Shown: positions 47,856 through 57,625, counted from the first letter of the stretch. The stretch is DNA of 64,000 bases from Clostridiales bacterium (GCA_004556345.1 SFHQ01000002.1:31274-95273), one strand, 5' to 3'. Translations and numbers: made by a program. The notes: generated from the sequence alone by a model not told the origin.

Positions 47856-48815
47856 TCAGCGGAACTGCCCCGTCTTGGGCAGCACACTCTCCCGTTTGGC
47901 CTCTTTGCGGGCATACGAGGTGGGGGTGCGGCGGTAGTGGATGCTGTTGTCCTCCACATAGGCTTCCAGATAGCCCAAGCCCCGGAGATAGTTCAGGTAG
48001 GACAGGCTGGACGACTCGAAGTAGGAGACATCCGAGAGCTTCGTCGCCGTAATATGATAGGTCCGGCAAATGTCCGACGTCAGCTTTTTGGGGTCCGTGG
48101 GCTGGTCGATGAGGTCCAGCAGGTCCAGCATCCGCTCGGCAAAAAAGCGGGCCTCCATGTCAACGAGGGGAAGGATCTCATCGTAGACGCCAAAATGCGC
48201 CACGATGAATTTATCCGCCGGTTCCGACCGCATCTTCCGCATGGAGTCCAGATAATCCCGCACACGGAAGGCGAAGGGGAATTTCGAGTGGTGCAGGGTC
48301 CGCCCCGTCATCATGGCGTCGCCTAAGTAGAGCACGTTGTCCGCCGTCCGAGTGCAGATGTGATCGACCGTGTGGCCGGGGGTGTGGACGATGTCAAACT
48401 CCGCGCCGCAGAACGTGATGTGATCCTCGGTGGGCAAAATGATCCGATCGGCCAGGCAAGGGGTCCCCTTCACGGCGTCCCAGCTCTCCAAGTCCTCCGG
48501 CGGGAGCAGGTAGCTCGTCACGTTCAGGCCCAGATAAGACATCTGGTGCCCCGCCTCGCCCAAGCTCATGGCCAGCTTGGCCCCGTATTTCTCTTTCAGA
48601 TAGGCCACGTTGCCCATGTGGTCGATGTGCGCGTGGCTGCAGATCACGCCCACCGGCTCCAGGCCGTAGTTCGTCAGGGCCTCCTGCAGCTCCTCCCGCT
48701 GCTCGACCAGGCCTGTGTCCAGCAGGATGCACTTGTGCGCATCCAGACGATACACCGGGATCAGCTCCCAGCTTTTCAGCACCCAGGTGTTGTCCTTTAC
48801 TTGTTCCAGTTCCAT
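47856..48815 (-). CDS. MBL-fold metallo-hydrolase (1)
   Basis: 319 aa. The metal motif is SHAHIDHMGN (HxHxDH), followed by TPGHTVDHI and LGDAMMTG, giving a full dinuclear site. The C-terminal 110 residues form a helical extension (AERMLDLLDLIDQPTDPKKL) shared with the next gene. Glyoxalase II-like or quorum-quenching-like hydrolase, substrate unknown. ATG 48815 overlaps the end of the upstream paralogue by 19 bp. Last gene of the mnmG-to-MBL run. Confidence 0.88.
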   Translation of the reverse strand: MELEQVKDNTWVLKSWELIPVYRLDAHKCILLDTGLVEQREELQEALTNYGLEPVGVICSHAHIDHMGNVAYLKEKYGAKLAMSLGEAGHQMSYLGLNVTSYLLPPEDLESWDAVKGTPCLADRIILPTEDHITFCGAEFDIVHTPGHTVDHICTRTADNVLYLGDAMMTGRTLHHSKFPFAFRVRDYLDSMRKMRSEPADKFIVAHFGVYDEILPLVDMEARFFAERMLDLLDLIDQPTDPKKLTSDICRTYHITATKLSDVSYFESSSLSYLNYLRGLGYLEAYVEDNSIHYRRTPTSYARKEAKRESVLPKTGQFR

Positions 48816-49789
48816 ATATCTTCCCTCCTGACAGGCCGGTTGTCACAAAACCACCCCGTCGGCGGCAGCTTGACCAAAGGCCGGTCGCCGGGGACGGAGA
48901 CTTTGCGATAGACCAGCGTATTTTCCTGGATTTCCAGGGCAAGCCAGCCCTGGTCCGTCAAATAGTTGAGGTAATTCTGGCTGGCCTGTTCAAAATAGGC
49001 CAGCGACCGGGGGCTTTTGGGCCGCGCCCGGTCGTGTGCGCAGATGGCCTGCGTCAGCAGCTTGGGCGTGGTCACTTCGTCGATGCGGTCCAAGAGGTCC
49101 AGCATCCGCTGCCGGAAAAAGCGCAGCTCCAGGTCAATGAACGGCAGGATCTCTTGATAGATCCCCTTGTGGGCTACAATATACTCCGCCGCCTTGACCT
49201 CCCGGAGCTTCACCAGCGTATCCAGATACTCTCCAACGGAGATGGCATAGGGAAATTTGGCGTGGTGCAGGATGCGCCCCGTCATCATGGCGTCGGCCAG
49301 ATACAGCACGTCGTCCGGGGTCCGCACGCTGATGTGGTCGATGGTGTGCCCCGGCGTGGGCAGGATTTCAAACTTCGCCCCGCCGATCTCGATCTCCCGC
49401 TCCCCCGGCAATAAAATGCGGTCCGGGAGACAGGGGGCGGTGCCCAGCTCCGGGTACTGCCCAAAGGCTCCCATGTTGAAGTTATAGTATTGCAGCTGGA
49501 TGCCCAGGGGCGACATGATCTGCGCCGCCTCGCCCAGGCTCATAATGACCTGCGTTCCCCGCGTTTTCTGGAAATAGGCGTTGCTGCCCATGTGGTCCAT
49601 GTGGGCGTGGCTGCACAGGATCGCAACCGGGTCCAGCCCCGCCGCGTCCAGCGCGGCCTCCAGCTCGTCCCGCTGGTCCCAGGTGCCGGTGTCCAGCAGA
49701 ACGCAGTGGTGGGCATCGAGCTTGTAAAGGGGGATCAGCTCCCAGCTGTCCAGGACCCAGGTGTTTCCTTTTACTTGCCGCAGTTCCAT
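48797..49789 (-). CDS. MBL-fold metallo-hydrolase (2)
   Basis: 330 aa, close paralogue of the preceding protein (both begin MEL.QVK.NTWVL.SWELIP). Metal motif SHAHMDHMGSN, TPGHTIDHI, LADAMMTG. The C-terminal helical extension is also shared. Lies 15 bp after mnmA with a GAGGGTAGC ribosome site. Confidence 0.88.
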   Translation of the reverse strand: MELRQVKGNTWVLDSWELIPLYKLDAHHCVLLDTGTWDQRDELEAALDAAGLDPVAILCSHAHMDHMGSNAYFQKTRGTQVIMSLGEAAQIMSPLGIQLQYYNFNMGAFGQYPELGTAPCLPDRILLPGEREIEIGGAKFEILPTPGHTIDHISVRTPDDVLYLADAMMTGRILHHAKFPYAISVGEYLDTLVKLREVKAAEYIVAHKGIYQEILPFIDLELRFFRQRMLDLLDRIDEVTTPKLLTQAICAHDRARPKSPRSLAYFEQASQNYLNYLTDQGWLALEIQENTLVYRKVSVPGDRPLVKLPPTGWFCDNRPVRREDIWNWNK

Positions 49790-49804
49790 GCTACCCTCCT
49801 CGCG

Positions 49805-50827
49805 TTACACGCGACGGTCTTTTGTGATCCACAAGCTCCCCAACACAGTCTCTCCATCGTACAGCACCGCCAGCTGCCCCGGTGTGGGGGCGCGGGCGGG
49901 GGTCTTCAGCTCCAGGCGTCCCCCGCTGCCCTCCCGGTAAAACACAGCCGGCGTCTCCGTCTTTGAATGGCGCAGGCGGACCGTCACCTCGGCTCTCTCT
50001 TCCAGGGGTGCCAGGCGGTTCAGCGCCTCCCCCCAGACGGTATCGGCCATGAGGTCGGTCCCATCGGACAAGACCACCTGGTTTTCCGCCGGCCGGATGG
50101 CCGAAACGAAGAGCCGGTGCGCCGCCGGGATGCCCAGCCCCCGCCGCTGGCCGATGGTGTAGTGGTGGATGCCCAGGTGTCGGCCCAGGACGTTCCCGTC
50201 CCGGTCCACAAAGTCCCCCGGCGGGGGGACCTGCCCGCGCTGGTCCAGCCAGGCGGCGTAATCCCCCTGGGGGATGAAGCAGATCTCCATGCTGTCCGGT
50301 TTGTCCGCCACGGGGATGCCATACCCCCGCGCCAGCTCCCGGACCTGGGTCTTCTCATAGCCCCCAATGGGAAAGAGGAGGCGGCCCAGCCACTGTCTGG
50401 GCAGGCGGGCCAGCATATACGCCTGGTCGTTGGTGTGCGCCCCCCGGCAGAGGGCGGGGCCATATTCCGTCTGTCGGATGCGGGCATAGTGCCCCGTGGC
50501 GACGAACTGCGCCCCCACTTCCTCCGCCCGCCGGAACAGGGCGGGGAATTTCACCGTGGGGTTGCACCGGGCGCAGGGCAGGGGCGTCCGCCCGGCCAGA
50601 TAGTCCCGCTGAAACGGGGCCATGACTTCCGTCTCCAGCTCCTGCCGGATGTCCCCGGCGGAGAAGGGGATGCCGATGCTCTCCGCCACCTCTGCGGCGG
50701 CCTCCCGGCCCCCTAAGCCGATGTCCAGCCAGTGGCCGTAGACGGTGTATCCCTCCTCCACCAGCAGGCGGGCCGCCACGGCGGAATCGACCCCGCCGGA
50801 CAGGCCCAGCACGACAGTTTTAGCCAC
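49805..50827 (-). CDS. mnmA: tRNA-uridine 2-sulfurtransferase
   Basis: 340 aa. The PP-loop LGLSGGVDSAVAARLL binds ATP. The catalytic cysteine pair is in LPCARCNPTVKF and MEICFIPQGDY. IHHYTIGQRRGLGIP is diagnostic. MnmA thiolates U34 of Glu, Gln and Lys tRNAs. GTG 50827 is chosen because it starts just before the PP-loop and overlaps the MBL3 stop by 8 bp. It shares an operon with mnmG, which modifies C5 of the same uridine, so U34 synthesis is largely encoded here. Confidence 0.93.
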   Translation of the reverse strand: MAKTVVLGLSGGVDSAVAARLLVEEGYTVYGHWLDIGLGGREAAAEVAESIGIPFSAGDIRQELETEVMAPFQRDYLAGRTPLPCARCNPTVKFPALFRRAEEVGAQFVATGHYARIRQTEYGPALCRGAHTNDQAYMLARLPRQWLGRLLFPIGGYEKTQVRELARGYGIPVADKPDSMEICFIPQGDYAAWLDQRGQVPPPGDFVDRDGNVLGRHLGIHHYTIGQRRGLGIPAAHRLFVSAIRPAENQVVLSDGTDLMADTVWGEALNRLAPLEERAEVTVRLRHSKTETPAVFYREGSGGRLELKTPARAPTPGQLAVLYDGETVLGSLWITKDRRV

Positions 50828-51734
50828 CCTGCACCGCCCCTTTGGGCCGGACCGACGGGGCCCCATGCTGCTCGATGAGCGCAAGCTGATCGGTGTCGAT
50901 GAGATACTCCAAATAGGGGCGGATGTACCGCTCCAAATGCAGCCCACGGGCGGGGTGGCCCACGGGCAGATCAAAGGCCGTCACCACGGCGGCGTAAAAC
51001 TCGCTGTACGTCATGGGGCCTTTCACCAGGTCCGCGCAGGCCGCCAGCTGGCAGTGAACGCGGTCGATGTTGGCCTGGGCCAGGTCCGCCACGGAGCCGT
51101 AACGCAGGCCCTTGTGGCAGAAGATGTAGGCGTCGCAGTCCAGCTCGCCCACGACCTGCTTGCTCTTCAGATCGTCGGCCAGGTCAAAGGCAAAGGGGAC
51201 CATGGCCTCGGCCAGCACGTCCTCGGTCATCAGGGTGTCCCCGGCAAAGCAGACGTTGTCAGGTGTGATAAAACACACATGGTCCGGCGAATGGCCGGGG
51301 GTGCGGATCACCTTCAGCTCTGCGCCGCACAACTCTACCGTATCCTCGTCCAAGCCGATCACCCGGTCCACCGGGCAGACCAGATGCTGCAAGCGGGGGA
51401 TGGTGCGGATCATCCCCATGGTGAAGTTGAAGAGATGGTTTTTCAGGCTCTCTTCGTTCCGCACGATGTCCGCCTCCAGCTGCGGCAGGCAGACAGCCGC
51501 CCCATAGGTTTCTTGGAAATACCGGGAGCTTTCATGGTGGTCATAGTGCATGTGGGTGCAGGCCACCCCCACAGGGGTCCAGCCCACCTCTTTTAAGGCC
51601 GTCTCGATGGGTGCAATGAGCTTCCAGCTGCCGGGGTCCAGCAGGAGGCAGCGGGTGTCGTCGAGCTGGTACACGCCAACAAGCTGTGGGCCGTCCAGCA
51701 CCCAGGTCTTGCCTTTCACGTTCGTCAGTTTCAT
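50820..51734 (-). CDS. MBL-fold metallo-hydrolase (3)
   Basis: 304 aa. Metal motif THMHYDHHESS, TPGHSPDHVCF, FAGDTLMTEDV. The N-terminus (VKGKTWVLDGPQLVGVYQLD) resembles paralogues 1 and 2 but the C-terminus differs. It is sandwiched between mnmG (the ATG lies 6 bp after its TAA, ribosome site inside mnmG) and mnmA (8-bp overlap), so expression is coupled to tRNA modification genes. Substrate unknown. Confidence 0.88.
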   Translation of the reverse strand: MKLTNVKGKTWVLDGPQLVGVYQLDDTRCLLLDPGSWKLIAPIETALKEVGWTPVGVACTHMHYDHHESSRYFQETYGAAVCLPQLEADIVRNEESLKNHLFNFTMGMIRTIPRLQHLVCPVDRVIGLDEDTVELCGAELKVIRTPGHSPDHVCFITPDNVCFAGDTLMTEDVLAEAMVPFAFDLADDLKSKQVVGELDCDAYIFCHKGLRYGSVADLAQANIDRVHCQLAACADLVKGPMTYSEFYAAVVTAFDLPVGHPARGLHLERYIRPYLEYLIDTDQLALIEQHGAPSVRPKGAVQGG

Positions 51735-51740
51735 CTTGGC

Positions 51741-53630
51741 TTATCCCTCCTGTAAGGCGATCATCAGGGCGGCAATGTCCGCCGGGGAGACCCCGGAGAT
51801 GCGGGCCGCCTGCCCCAGGCTTCTGGGCCGGATGGCGGTGAGCTTCTGCCGGGCCTCCAGCCGCAGGCCTGCCAGGGTCTCGTAGTTGATCTCCTCCGGC
51901 AGGAGCTTGCCCTCCAACCGGCGCATTTCCTCCACCTGCCGCTGCTGGCGGGCGATGTAGCCCGCGTATTTCAAGGAGATCTCCACCTGTTCCGCCACCT
52001 GTGGGGACAGCGCCGGGCGGCCGGTGTCCAGCGGCGCCAGGTCTGCATAGGTGATCTTGGGTCGGCGGATCAGATCGGACAGGCGCACGCTGTTCTTCGC
52101 CAGTGGCTCTCCCTTGGCCTCCAGGAGCGCGTTGAGGGCGGGGCTCACGGGCAGGCCGGTGTGTTCCAACCGATCCACCTCCCGCTTGACCTGCCGGTAC
52201 TTTTCCTGCACGGCGTCATAGCGCTGCTGGGAAATGAGGCCGATCTCATAGCCGATGGGCGTCAGCCGCTCGTCGGCGTTGTCCTGGCGGCAGAGCAGGC
52301 GGTACTCCGTCCGGGAGGTCATCATGCGGTAGGGCTCGTTGGTCCCCTTCGTCACCAGGTCGTCGATGAGGACGCCGATGTAGCCCTGGCTGCGGTCTAA
52401 GATCATGGGGGCCTTGCCCAGCAGCTTCCGGGCGGCGTTCACCCCCGCCACGAAGCCCTGCACAGCGGCCTCCTCATAGCCGGAGGAGCCGTTGAACTGC
52501 CCCGCGCCGTACAGCCCGGCCACTTTTTTGTGTTCCAAAGTAGGCAGAAGTTCGGTGGGGTCCACGCAGTCATATTCAATGGCGTAGGCCGGGCGGGTCA
52601 TCACCGCCTGCTCCAACCCCGGCAGGGTGCGGAGCATGGCCACCTGCACGTCCTCCGGCAGGGAGGACGAAAAGCCCTGGACATAAATCTCTTCGGTGTC
52701 TAAGCCCATCGGCTCCAAGAAAAGCTGGTGCCGGGGCTTGTCCGCAAAGCGGACGACCTTATCCTCGATGGAGGGACAGTACCGCGGCCCCACCCCCTGG
52801 ATGATACCGGAGAAGAGGGGGGAGCGGTCCAGATTGGCCCGGATGATCTCGTGGGTTTTCTCGTTGGTGTAGGTGATGTAACAGCACACCCGGTTGGCCC
52901 CCGGCTTCTGGCTGGCAAAGGAGAAGGGGACGGCGTCCTCGTCCCCCTCCTGCCGTTCCAGCTGGGAGAAGTCGATGGACCGGGCGTTGACGCGGGGGGG
53001 CGTGCCCGTCTTGAACCGGCGCAGGGTCAGGCCCGCGTCCAGTAAGCTCTGGGTCAGCTCGTCTGCGCCGAACATCCCGTCCGGGCCGCTGTGCTTGGTG
53101 ACCGAGCCGATGATGGTCTTGCCGCCCAGATACGTCCCGGAGCAGAGAATGACGGCGTCGGCCCAATAGACCGCCCCGGTGTTCGTCTGCACGCCGGTGA
53201 CATGGCCGTTCTCGGTCAAGAGCTTCGTGACCTCCGCCTGCTTGACCCACAGGTTTTCCTGGCGCTCCAGGGTCGCTTTCATGACCTTCTGGTACTCCCG
53301 CCGGTCGGCCTGCGCCCGGAGAGAGTGGACGGCGGGGCCTTTGCCCCGGTTCAGGATGCGGTACTGGATGCAAGCCTGGTCGGCCGCCTTGCCCATTTCG
53401 CCGCCCAGGGCGTCCAGCTCCCGGACCAAATGGCCCTTGCCGGTGCCGCCGATGGCGGGGTTACAGGGCATGTTGCCCACAGCGTCCAGATTGATGGTAA
53501 AGCACAGGGTCGAAAGCCCCAGCCGGGCGCAGGCCAGGGCCGCTTCGATCCCGGCGTGCCCCGCGCCGACCACTGCCACCCGGCAGCGGCCCGCTTCATA
53601 GGCCGTCGGCCCAAGGTTCCGTTCGTCCAT
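51741..53630 (-). CDS. mnmG: tRNA uridine-5-carboxymethylaminomethyl(34) synthesis enzyme MnmG
   Basis: 629 aa. FAD motif VAVVGAGHAGIEAALACARL, AIGGTGKGHLVRELDALGG, and the C-terminal GARIS-like region reading LGQAARISGVSPADIAAL. With MnmE it builds the cmnm5 group on U34. ATG 53630 is preferred over GTG 53633 because AAGGAG is then six bases away. Downstream genes overlap or nearly overlap. MnmE itself is not in the window. Confidence 0.96.
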   Translation of the reverse strand: MDERNLGPTAYEAGRCRVAVVGAGHAGIEAALACARLGLSTLCFTINLDAVGNMPCNPAIGGTGKGHLVRELDALGGEMGKAADQACIQYRILNRGKGPAVHSLRAQADRREYQKVMKATLERQENLWVKQAEVTKLLTENGHVTGVQTNTGAVYWADAVILCSGTYLGGKTIIGSVTKHSGPDGMFGADELTQSLLDAGLTLRRFKTGTPPRVNARSIDFSQLERQEGDEDAVPFSFASQKPGANRVCCYITYTNEKTHEIIRANLDRSPLFSGIIQGVGPRYCPSIEDKVVRFADKPRHQLFLEPMGLDTEEIYVQGFSSSLPEDVQVAMLRTLPGLEQAVMTRPAYAIEYDCVDPTELLPTLEHKKVAGLYGAGQFNGSSGYEEAAVQGFVAGVNAARKLLGKAPMILDRSQGYIGVLIDDLVTKGTNEPYRMMTSRTEYRLLCRQDNADERLTPIGYEIGLISQQRYDAVQEKYRQVKREVDRLEHTGLPVSPALNALLEAKGEPLAKNSVRLSDLIRRPKITYADLAPLDTGRPALSPQVAEQVEISLKYAGYIARQQRQVEEMRRLEGKLLPEEINYETLAGLRLEARQKLTAIRPRSLGQAARISGVSPADIAALMIALQEG

Positions 53631-53658
53631 CACAGTCTCCTTTCAAGGGGTCAAGGGA

Positions 53659-53964
53659 TCAGAGCAGCATTTCCACGAGGAAGACCACCACGCACCCGGC
53701 AGCGGCCACAAAGAACAAATTTCCGCTGAACCAGGCGACCAAAACGCCCACGATCAGCGCCGCCAGACCGGACCATACGCTGTCCGTGGCGTGCAGGATG
53801 GCGGGGAAAGTCATGGCTGCCAGGGTCACATAGGGCACATAGTAGAGGAAGGAGCGCAGAAAGCGGTTCTTGATCTCCCGGCGGATGAGGGTCAGAGGCA
53901 GGACGCGGATGAGGTACGTCACCACCGCCACCACCAGAATATAAATATAGTTGTTATGGGTCAC
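53659..53964 (-). CDS. azlD: Branched-chain amino acid exporter small subunit, AzlD family
   Basis: 101 aa with four hydrophobic segments. VTYLIRVLPLTLIRR and YYVPYVTLAAMTFPAI are AzlD hallmarks. Partner of AzlC, with ATGA overlap at its start. Confidence 0.9.
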   Translation of the reverse strand: MTHNNYIYILVVAVVTYLIRVLPLTLIRREIKNRFLRSFLYYVPYVTLAAMTFPAILHATDSVWSGLAALIVGVLVAWFSGNLFFVAAAGCVVVFLVEMLL

Positions 53965-54683
53965 GGGGTCTCCTCCTCTCCGGGTTCTTCGTCCTTCACC
54001 GGGAACAGCAGCGCCGCCCCGGCGGAGAGGACGACCGTCAAAAGGATGAGCTTCGTGCCCGAAGCGATCCCGGCAAAAATCGGCAGGCTCTCCAGCAGGA
54101 AGCTGGCGGCCATGGACGCTACCACCACGCCCAAGATCAGCTTGCTCTTCCGGGCGGCGGGGATGATGACCGCCAGGAACATGCCGTACAGGCCCACGCT
54201 CAGGGCGCTGACCACGTTGGCCGGCAGGATATTCCCCACCGTCGTCCCCAAAAAAGTCCCCAGCGACCAGCCGGGGATGGCGATGCTCATCATACCAAAA
54301 TAGTACCAGGGGCTGACTTCCTCCGGCTCGGCAATGGCCATGCCAAACATCTCATCCGTCACGGCAAAGCCCACCGTGAGGCGCTGCCACAGCTTGGTCT
54401 TGGGGGAGAGCTTCTGGCTCAAGGAGCAGGACATGAGCAGGTAACGGGCGTTGGTCACCAGCTCTAAGATGGCCATTTCCAAATATCCGCCCTGGGCGGC
54501 CATGAGGGTAAAGGCGGCGTATTGGCCCGCCGAGGCGTTGACCAAAAAGCTGGTCAGGGTCGCCTGAACGGCCGACAATCCGGCGTTTCGTGCGGTGATG
54601 CCCATGGTAAAGGCCACCGCCAAATAGCCCAGGGAAATGGGAACGCCCACCCGAAGCCCTCTGGTGTATTGCTTTCGTTTCAT
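53961..54683 (-). CDS. azlC: Branched-chain amino acid exporter large subunit, AzlC family
   Basis: 240 aa integral membrane protein. VGVPISLGYLAVAFTMGITA, FLVNASAGQYAAFTLM and TNARYLLMSCSLSQKL match AzlC. AzlCD exports leucine-type amino acids or analogues. AzlD overlaps by 4 bp. RBS AGAGAACC is weak. Sits between the metallophosphoesterase and mnmG on the same strand. Confidence 0.92.
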   Translation of the reverse strand: MKRKQYTRGLRVGVPISLGYLAVAFTMGITARNAGLSAVQATLTSFLVNASAGQYAAFTLMAAQGGYLEMAILELVTNARYLLMSCSLSQKLSPKTKLWQRLTVGFAVTDEMFGMAIAEPEEVSPWYYFGMMSIAIPGWSLGTFLGTTVGNILPANVVSALSVGLYGMFLAVIIPAARKSKLILGVVVASMAASFLLESLPIFAGIASGTKLILLTVVLSAGAALLFPVKDEEPGEEETP

Positions 54684-54738
54684 AGGTTCTCTCTGTTCAT
54701 CTCATTCCAAAATTACGCAAATCATTTTTATTCTAATT

Positions 54739-55632
54739 TTATTCTAACACGACCACCGGCACATCCGGGCGGTTGAAGAGCCGGAAAGCCGGAAACTGGT
54801 TGCCCAGGCCGCGGGAGGCGACCAGCTGGCCGTAGGGCAGGTCGTAGAGACCCGCCGTGTAGCTGGGGAAAAATTCTCGGTGCGGCCCGATGAGGCCGTC
54901 CGTCCCCGGCAGGCGGATGAGTCCCCCGTGGGCGTGGCCGCAGAGGGTCAGGTCGATGTGGGCATCGACATATTCCTCGATGCGGGTGTTTCTGTGGCTG
55001 AGCAGGATCTTGTAAACGTCCCCTTGCTCCTGCCGCACCTCTTCGGACAGCTCTGCGATGGTCTTCTGGTCGGCGTAGCCATTGCTGTCCTCCGCGCCTA
55101 ACAGGGCGATCTTGTCCCCGCCCCGCTCCAGCATCACATAGGTGTTGGAGAGGACGTGGACGCCGTTTTCTTCCAGCAGCGGTTCCAGCTCCTGAACTGC
55201 ATGGGCAGCCCACTCGTGGTTGCCGGTGACGTAATAGGTCGGGGCCACGCCGGCCAGGCCGCTGGCCACGGCGGGGATCATGGCAAGCTGGCTCTTTTCG
55301 TGCAGAATATCGCCCACGATGGCGATGAGATCCGGGTGCAGGTCTTTGACGTATTGGATGAGCTTCTCGTTTCCCGCGCCAAACTCCTTCGCATGCAGGT
55401 CGGAGATGAGAACGATGCGGTAGCCCGCGAACCCGTCCGGGGCCGAAGCGATCTCAATTTCTTCGCTGCTCAGCCCGTTCTGCTGCCACCAGAACCACCC
55501 CGTCAGGGCGGCAACCACCAGCACGAAAGCCAGAAATCGGGTCAGACAGCCGGACCGGCGCCGCCGACGCCGCCTCCGGGATCTCTCCGGCGGGGCGCCG
55601 ATCCGCTGCTGCCAGTCAGCGTCTTTAATCAT
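54739..55632 (-). CDS. Membrane-anchored metallophosphoesterase (YkuE-like)
   Basis: 297 aa. An Arg-rich cytoplasmic start is followed by one membrane helix (FLAFVLVVAALTGWFWW). Outside is a calcineurin-like phosphoesterase: ISDLHAKEFG, GDI, GNHE, LSHRNTR and CGHAHGG provide the metal ligands. Relatives hydrolyse UDP-diacylglucosamine or other envelope phosphoesters. The start overlaps the helicase gene by 8 bp. Confidence 0.92.
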   Translation of the reverse strand: MIKDADWQQRIGAPPERSRRRRRRRRSGCLTRFLAFVLVVAALTGWFWWQQNGLSSEEIEIASAPDGFAGYRIVLISDLHAKEFGAGNEKLIQYVKDLHPDLIAIVGDILHEKSQLAMIPAVASGLAGVAPTYYVTGNHEWAAHAVQELEPLLEENGVHVLSNTYVMLERGGDKIALLGAEDSNGYADQKTIAELSEEVRQEQGDVYKILLSHRNTRIEEYVDAHIDLTLCGHAHGGLIRLPGTDGLIGPHREFFPSYTAGLYDLPYGQLVASRGLGNQFPAFRLFNRPDVPVVVLE

Positions 55633-57625
55633 GGTCGATATAGAAGGGCTTCATCAGGCTCTTCTGCTCGGTGGAGTCTTTCTGCCGGTTGGCCGGCGGC
55701 TCGACCCTGGGGGGGATGCGGTTCCGGCCCCGGTTGGACCGGGCGGGGTTGCGGTCCAGGGGAGACCCGGCCTTTTTCATCGGAACGGGTGCCCCCTTCT
55801 TGGGCAGGTCCCGCCGCTTGGGGGCCTGGGCCGTCTGTTCGGGGTGGATGGTCTTCACCGCCTTGGTCGGCTCCTGGGCCTGGGTCTTGGCACTGCGGTT
55901 CTTGCTCCGCCGGTCGTTTCGATTTCGGCCGTTCCGCTCGGCGTTGTCGTTCTGGCCTTGGGCTTGGTGCCGCTGTTTGGTGCCGTGGCTGTGGGTCCGG
56001 TCGTTCTGGGTTTTATGGTGGGGCTTATAATAATGATAGACAGGCTTCGCCGCCAGCAGGCGGGCGGTGGCGTCCATGATGACCTCCCCCTCCAGCGGGT
56101 CCCGGTGGGGCGCGTAAGATGCCTCTTCCGCGTCCGTAGGCTGGGCGGCTAAGAAGTCGGACAGGCTGCCCAGATTTTGCTTCCCGTGGGGGAAGGTCCG
56201 GCGGGTCTTTTCCGGCTTGGGGGCGGGCTGGACCTGCTGCTGTGCTTCTGGCGCAGCGGCTTCGGTGCGATGCTTGCCCCGGCGGCGTTTCCGGCTCTTG
56301 GATTCATCGGCAGGCGCTTCGGAGGCCGCAGCCTGCTGGGCTTTCTCGGCCTGCTCCGCTTCCTTCGCCGCTTTCTGGGCGGCTTTTTCGGCGGCGGCCT
56401 GCTTGCGGGCGGCGTTCTTTTCGCGGGCGGCCTGACGGGCTTCCGCGTCTTCGGGATACACCAAACGGCCCTTGCTGTCTTTCTTCGGGGCCTCGAAGAC
56501 CTGCATGGGGTAGTCGTGCTCCCGGCGGGGGATGGGCTTTTTCAGCAGCTTCTCAATGTCTTTGAGCATAGGCAGCTCGCCATAATCGCAGAAGGAGATG
56601 GCCGTGCCCCCCTTCCCTGCGCGGCCCGTCCGGCCGATCCTATGGATATAGGTTTCGGGGACCTCGGAGAGGTTGTAGTTGAAGACATAGGACAGGTCCT
56701 CGATGTCCAGGCCACGGGCAGCGATGTCCGTGGCGACCAGGACCCGCAGCTCCCCGGACTTGAACTTCCGCAGGCTCTCCTGCCGGGCAGTCTGGGACTT
56801 GTTGCCGTGGATGGCGGCAGCGGTGACGCCCTTGCGGGTCAGGTCCCTGGCCACTTTGTCCGCGCCGTGCTTGGTGCGGGTAAAGACCAGGGCGCTGCTC
56901 ACGTTCTCCTGATGTAGGATCTCCAGCAGCAGGTCCGTCTTGTTCTTCCGGTCTACCAGGCAGACCTCCTGGCGGATCACTTCCACAGGGGTGGAGATGG
57001 GGGCCGCGGCGACCTTCACCGGGTCATGGAGCAGCGTGTCCACCAGGTCCAAAATCTCCGGCGGCAGGGTGGCAGAGAAAAACATGGTCTGCTTCTTCTC
57101 CGGCAGGAGCTTGATGACCTTGCGGACATCGTGGATAAAGCCCATATCCAGCATCCGGTCGGCCTCGTCCAGGACGAAGATCTCCACCTGCGATAGGTCC
57201 AAAAGCCCCTGCCCGGCTAAGTCTAACAGGCGGCCGGGGGTGGCGGTGAGGATATCCACGCCCCGCTTGAGCTTCTCGACTTGGGGGGCTTGGCCCACGC
57301 CGCCGAAGATGACGGCTTCGGTCAGGGGCAGGTGCTTGCCGTAGGCGTGGAGGTTGTCGTCGATCTGGATGGCCAGCTCTCTCGTGGGGGTGAGGATGAG
57401 GGCGCGGATGGGTTTGCCGTGGCCTTGTGCGGCCAGGCGCTGCAAGATGGGCACGCCGAAGGCACAGGTCTTGCCCGTGCCGGTCTGGGCGCTGCCCAGG
57501 ACATCCCGCCCGGCGATACCGGCGGGGATGGCCTTTTCCTGGATCACGGTGGGCGTCTCATAGCCGTACTCGGCCAGAGCGGTTTGAATGGGCGCCGCGA
57601 TCCCAAGGGATGCAAAGGTTGTCAT
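55625..57625 (-). CDS. DEAD-box RNA helicase with long basic tail
   Basis: 666 aa. Motif I AQTGTGKT, Ia PTRELA, II DEAD, III SAT, VI HRIGRTGRAG are all present in the first 375 residues. The remaining 290 are low-complexity (Ala/Lys/Glu-rich, then Arg/Asn/Gln/His-rich), an RNA-binding tail. CshA/RhlE-like helicases unwind structured RNA, join RNase J in the degradosome and help ribosome assembly. Follows the HD gene after 56 bp with AGGAAAGGAAG. Confidence 0.94.
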   Translation of the reverse strand: MTTFASLGIAAPIQTALAEYGYETPTVIQEKAIPAGIAGRDVLGSAQTGTGKTCAFGVPILQRLAAQGHGKPIRALILTPTRELAIQIDDNLHAYGKHLPLTEAVIFGGVGQAPQVEKLKRGVDILTATPGRLLDLAGQGLLDLSQVEIFVLDEADRMLDMGFIHDVRKVIKLLPEKKQTMFFSATLPPEILDLVDTLLHDPVKVAAAPISTPVEVIRQEVCLVDRKNKTDLLLEILHQENVSSALVFTRTKHGADKVARDLTRKGVTAAAIHGNKSQTARQESLRKFKSGELRVLVATDIAARGLDIEDLSYVFNYNLSEVPETYIHRIGRTGRAGKGGTAISFCDYGELPMLKDIEKLLKKPIPRREHDYPMQVFEAPKKDSKGRLVYPEDAEARQAAREKNAARKQAAAEKAAQKAAKEAEQAEKAQQAAASEAPADESKSRKRRRGKHRTEAAAPEAQQQVQPAPKPEKTRRTFPHGKQNLGSLSDFLAAQPTDAEEASYAPHRDPLEGEVIMDATARLLAAKPVYHYYKPHHKTQNDRTHSHGTKQRHQAQGQNDNAERNGRNRNDRRSKNRSAKTQAQEPTKAVKTIHPEQTAQAPKRRDLPKKGAPVPMKKAGSPLDRNPARSNRGRNRIPPRVEPPANRQKDSTEQKSLMKPFYIDHD

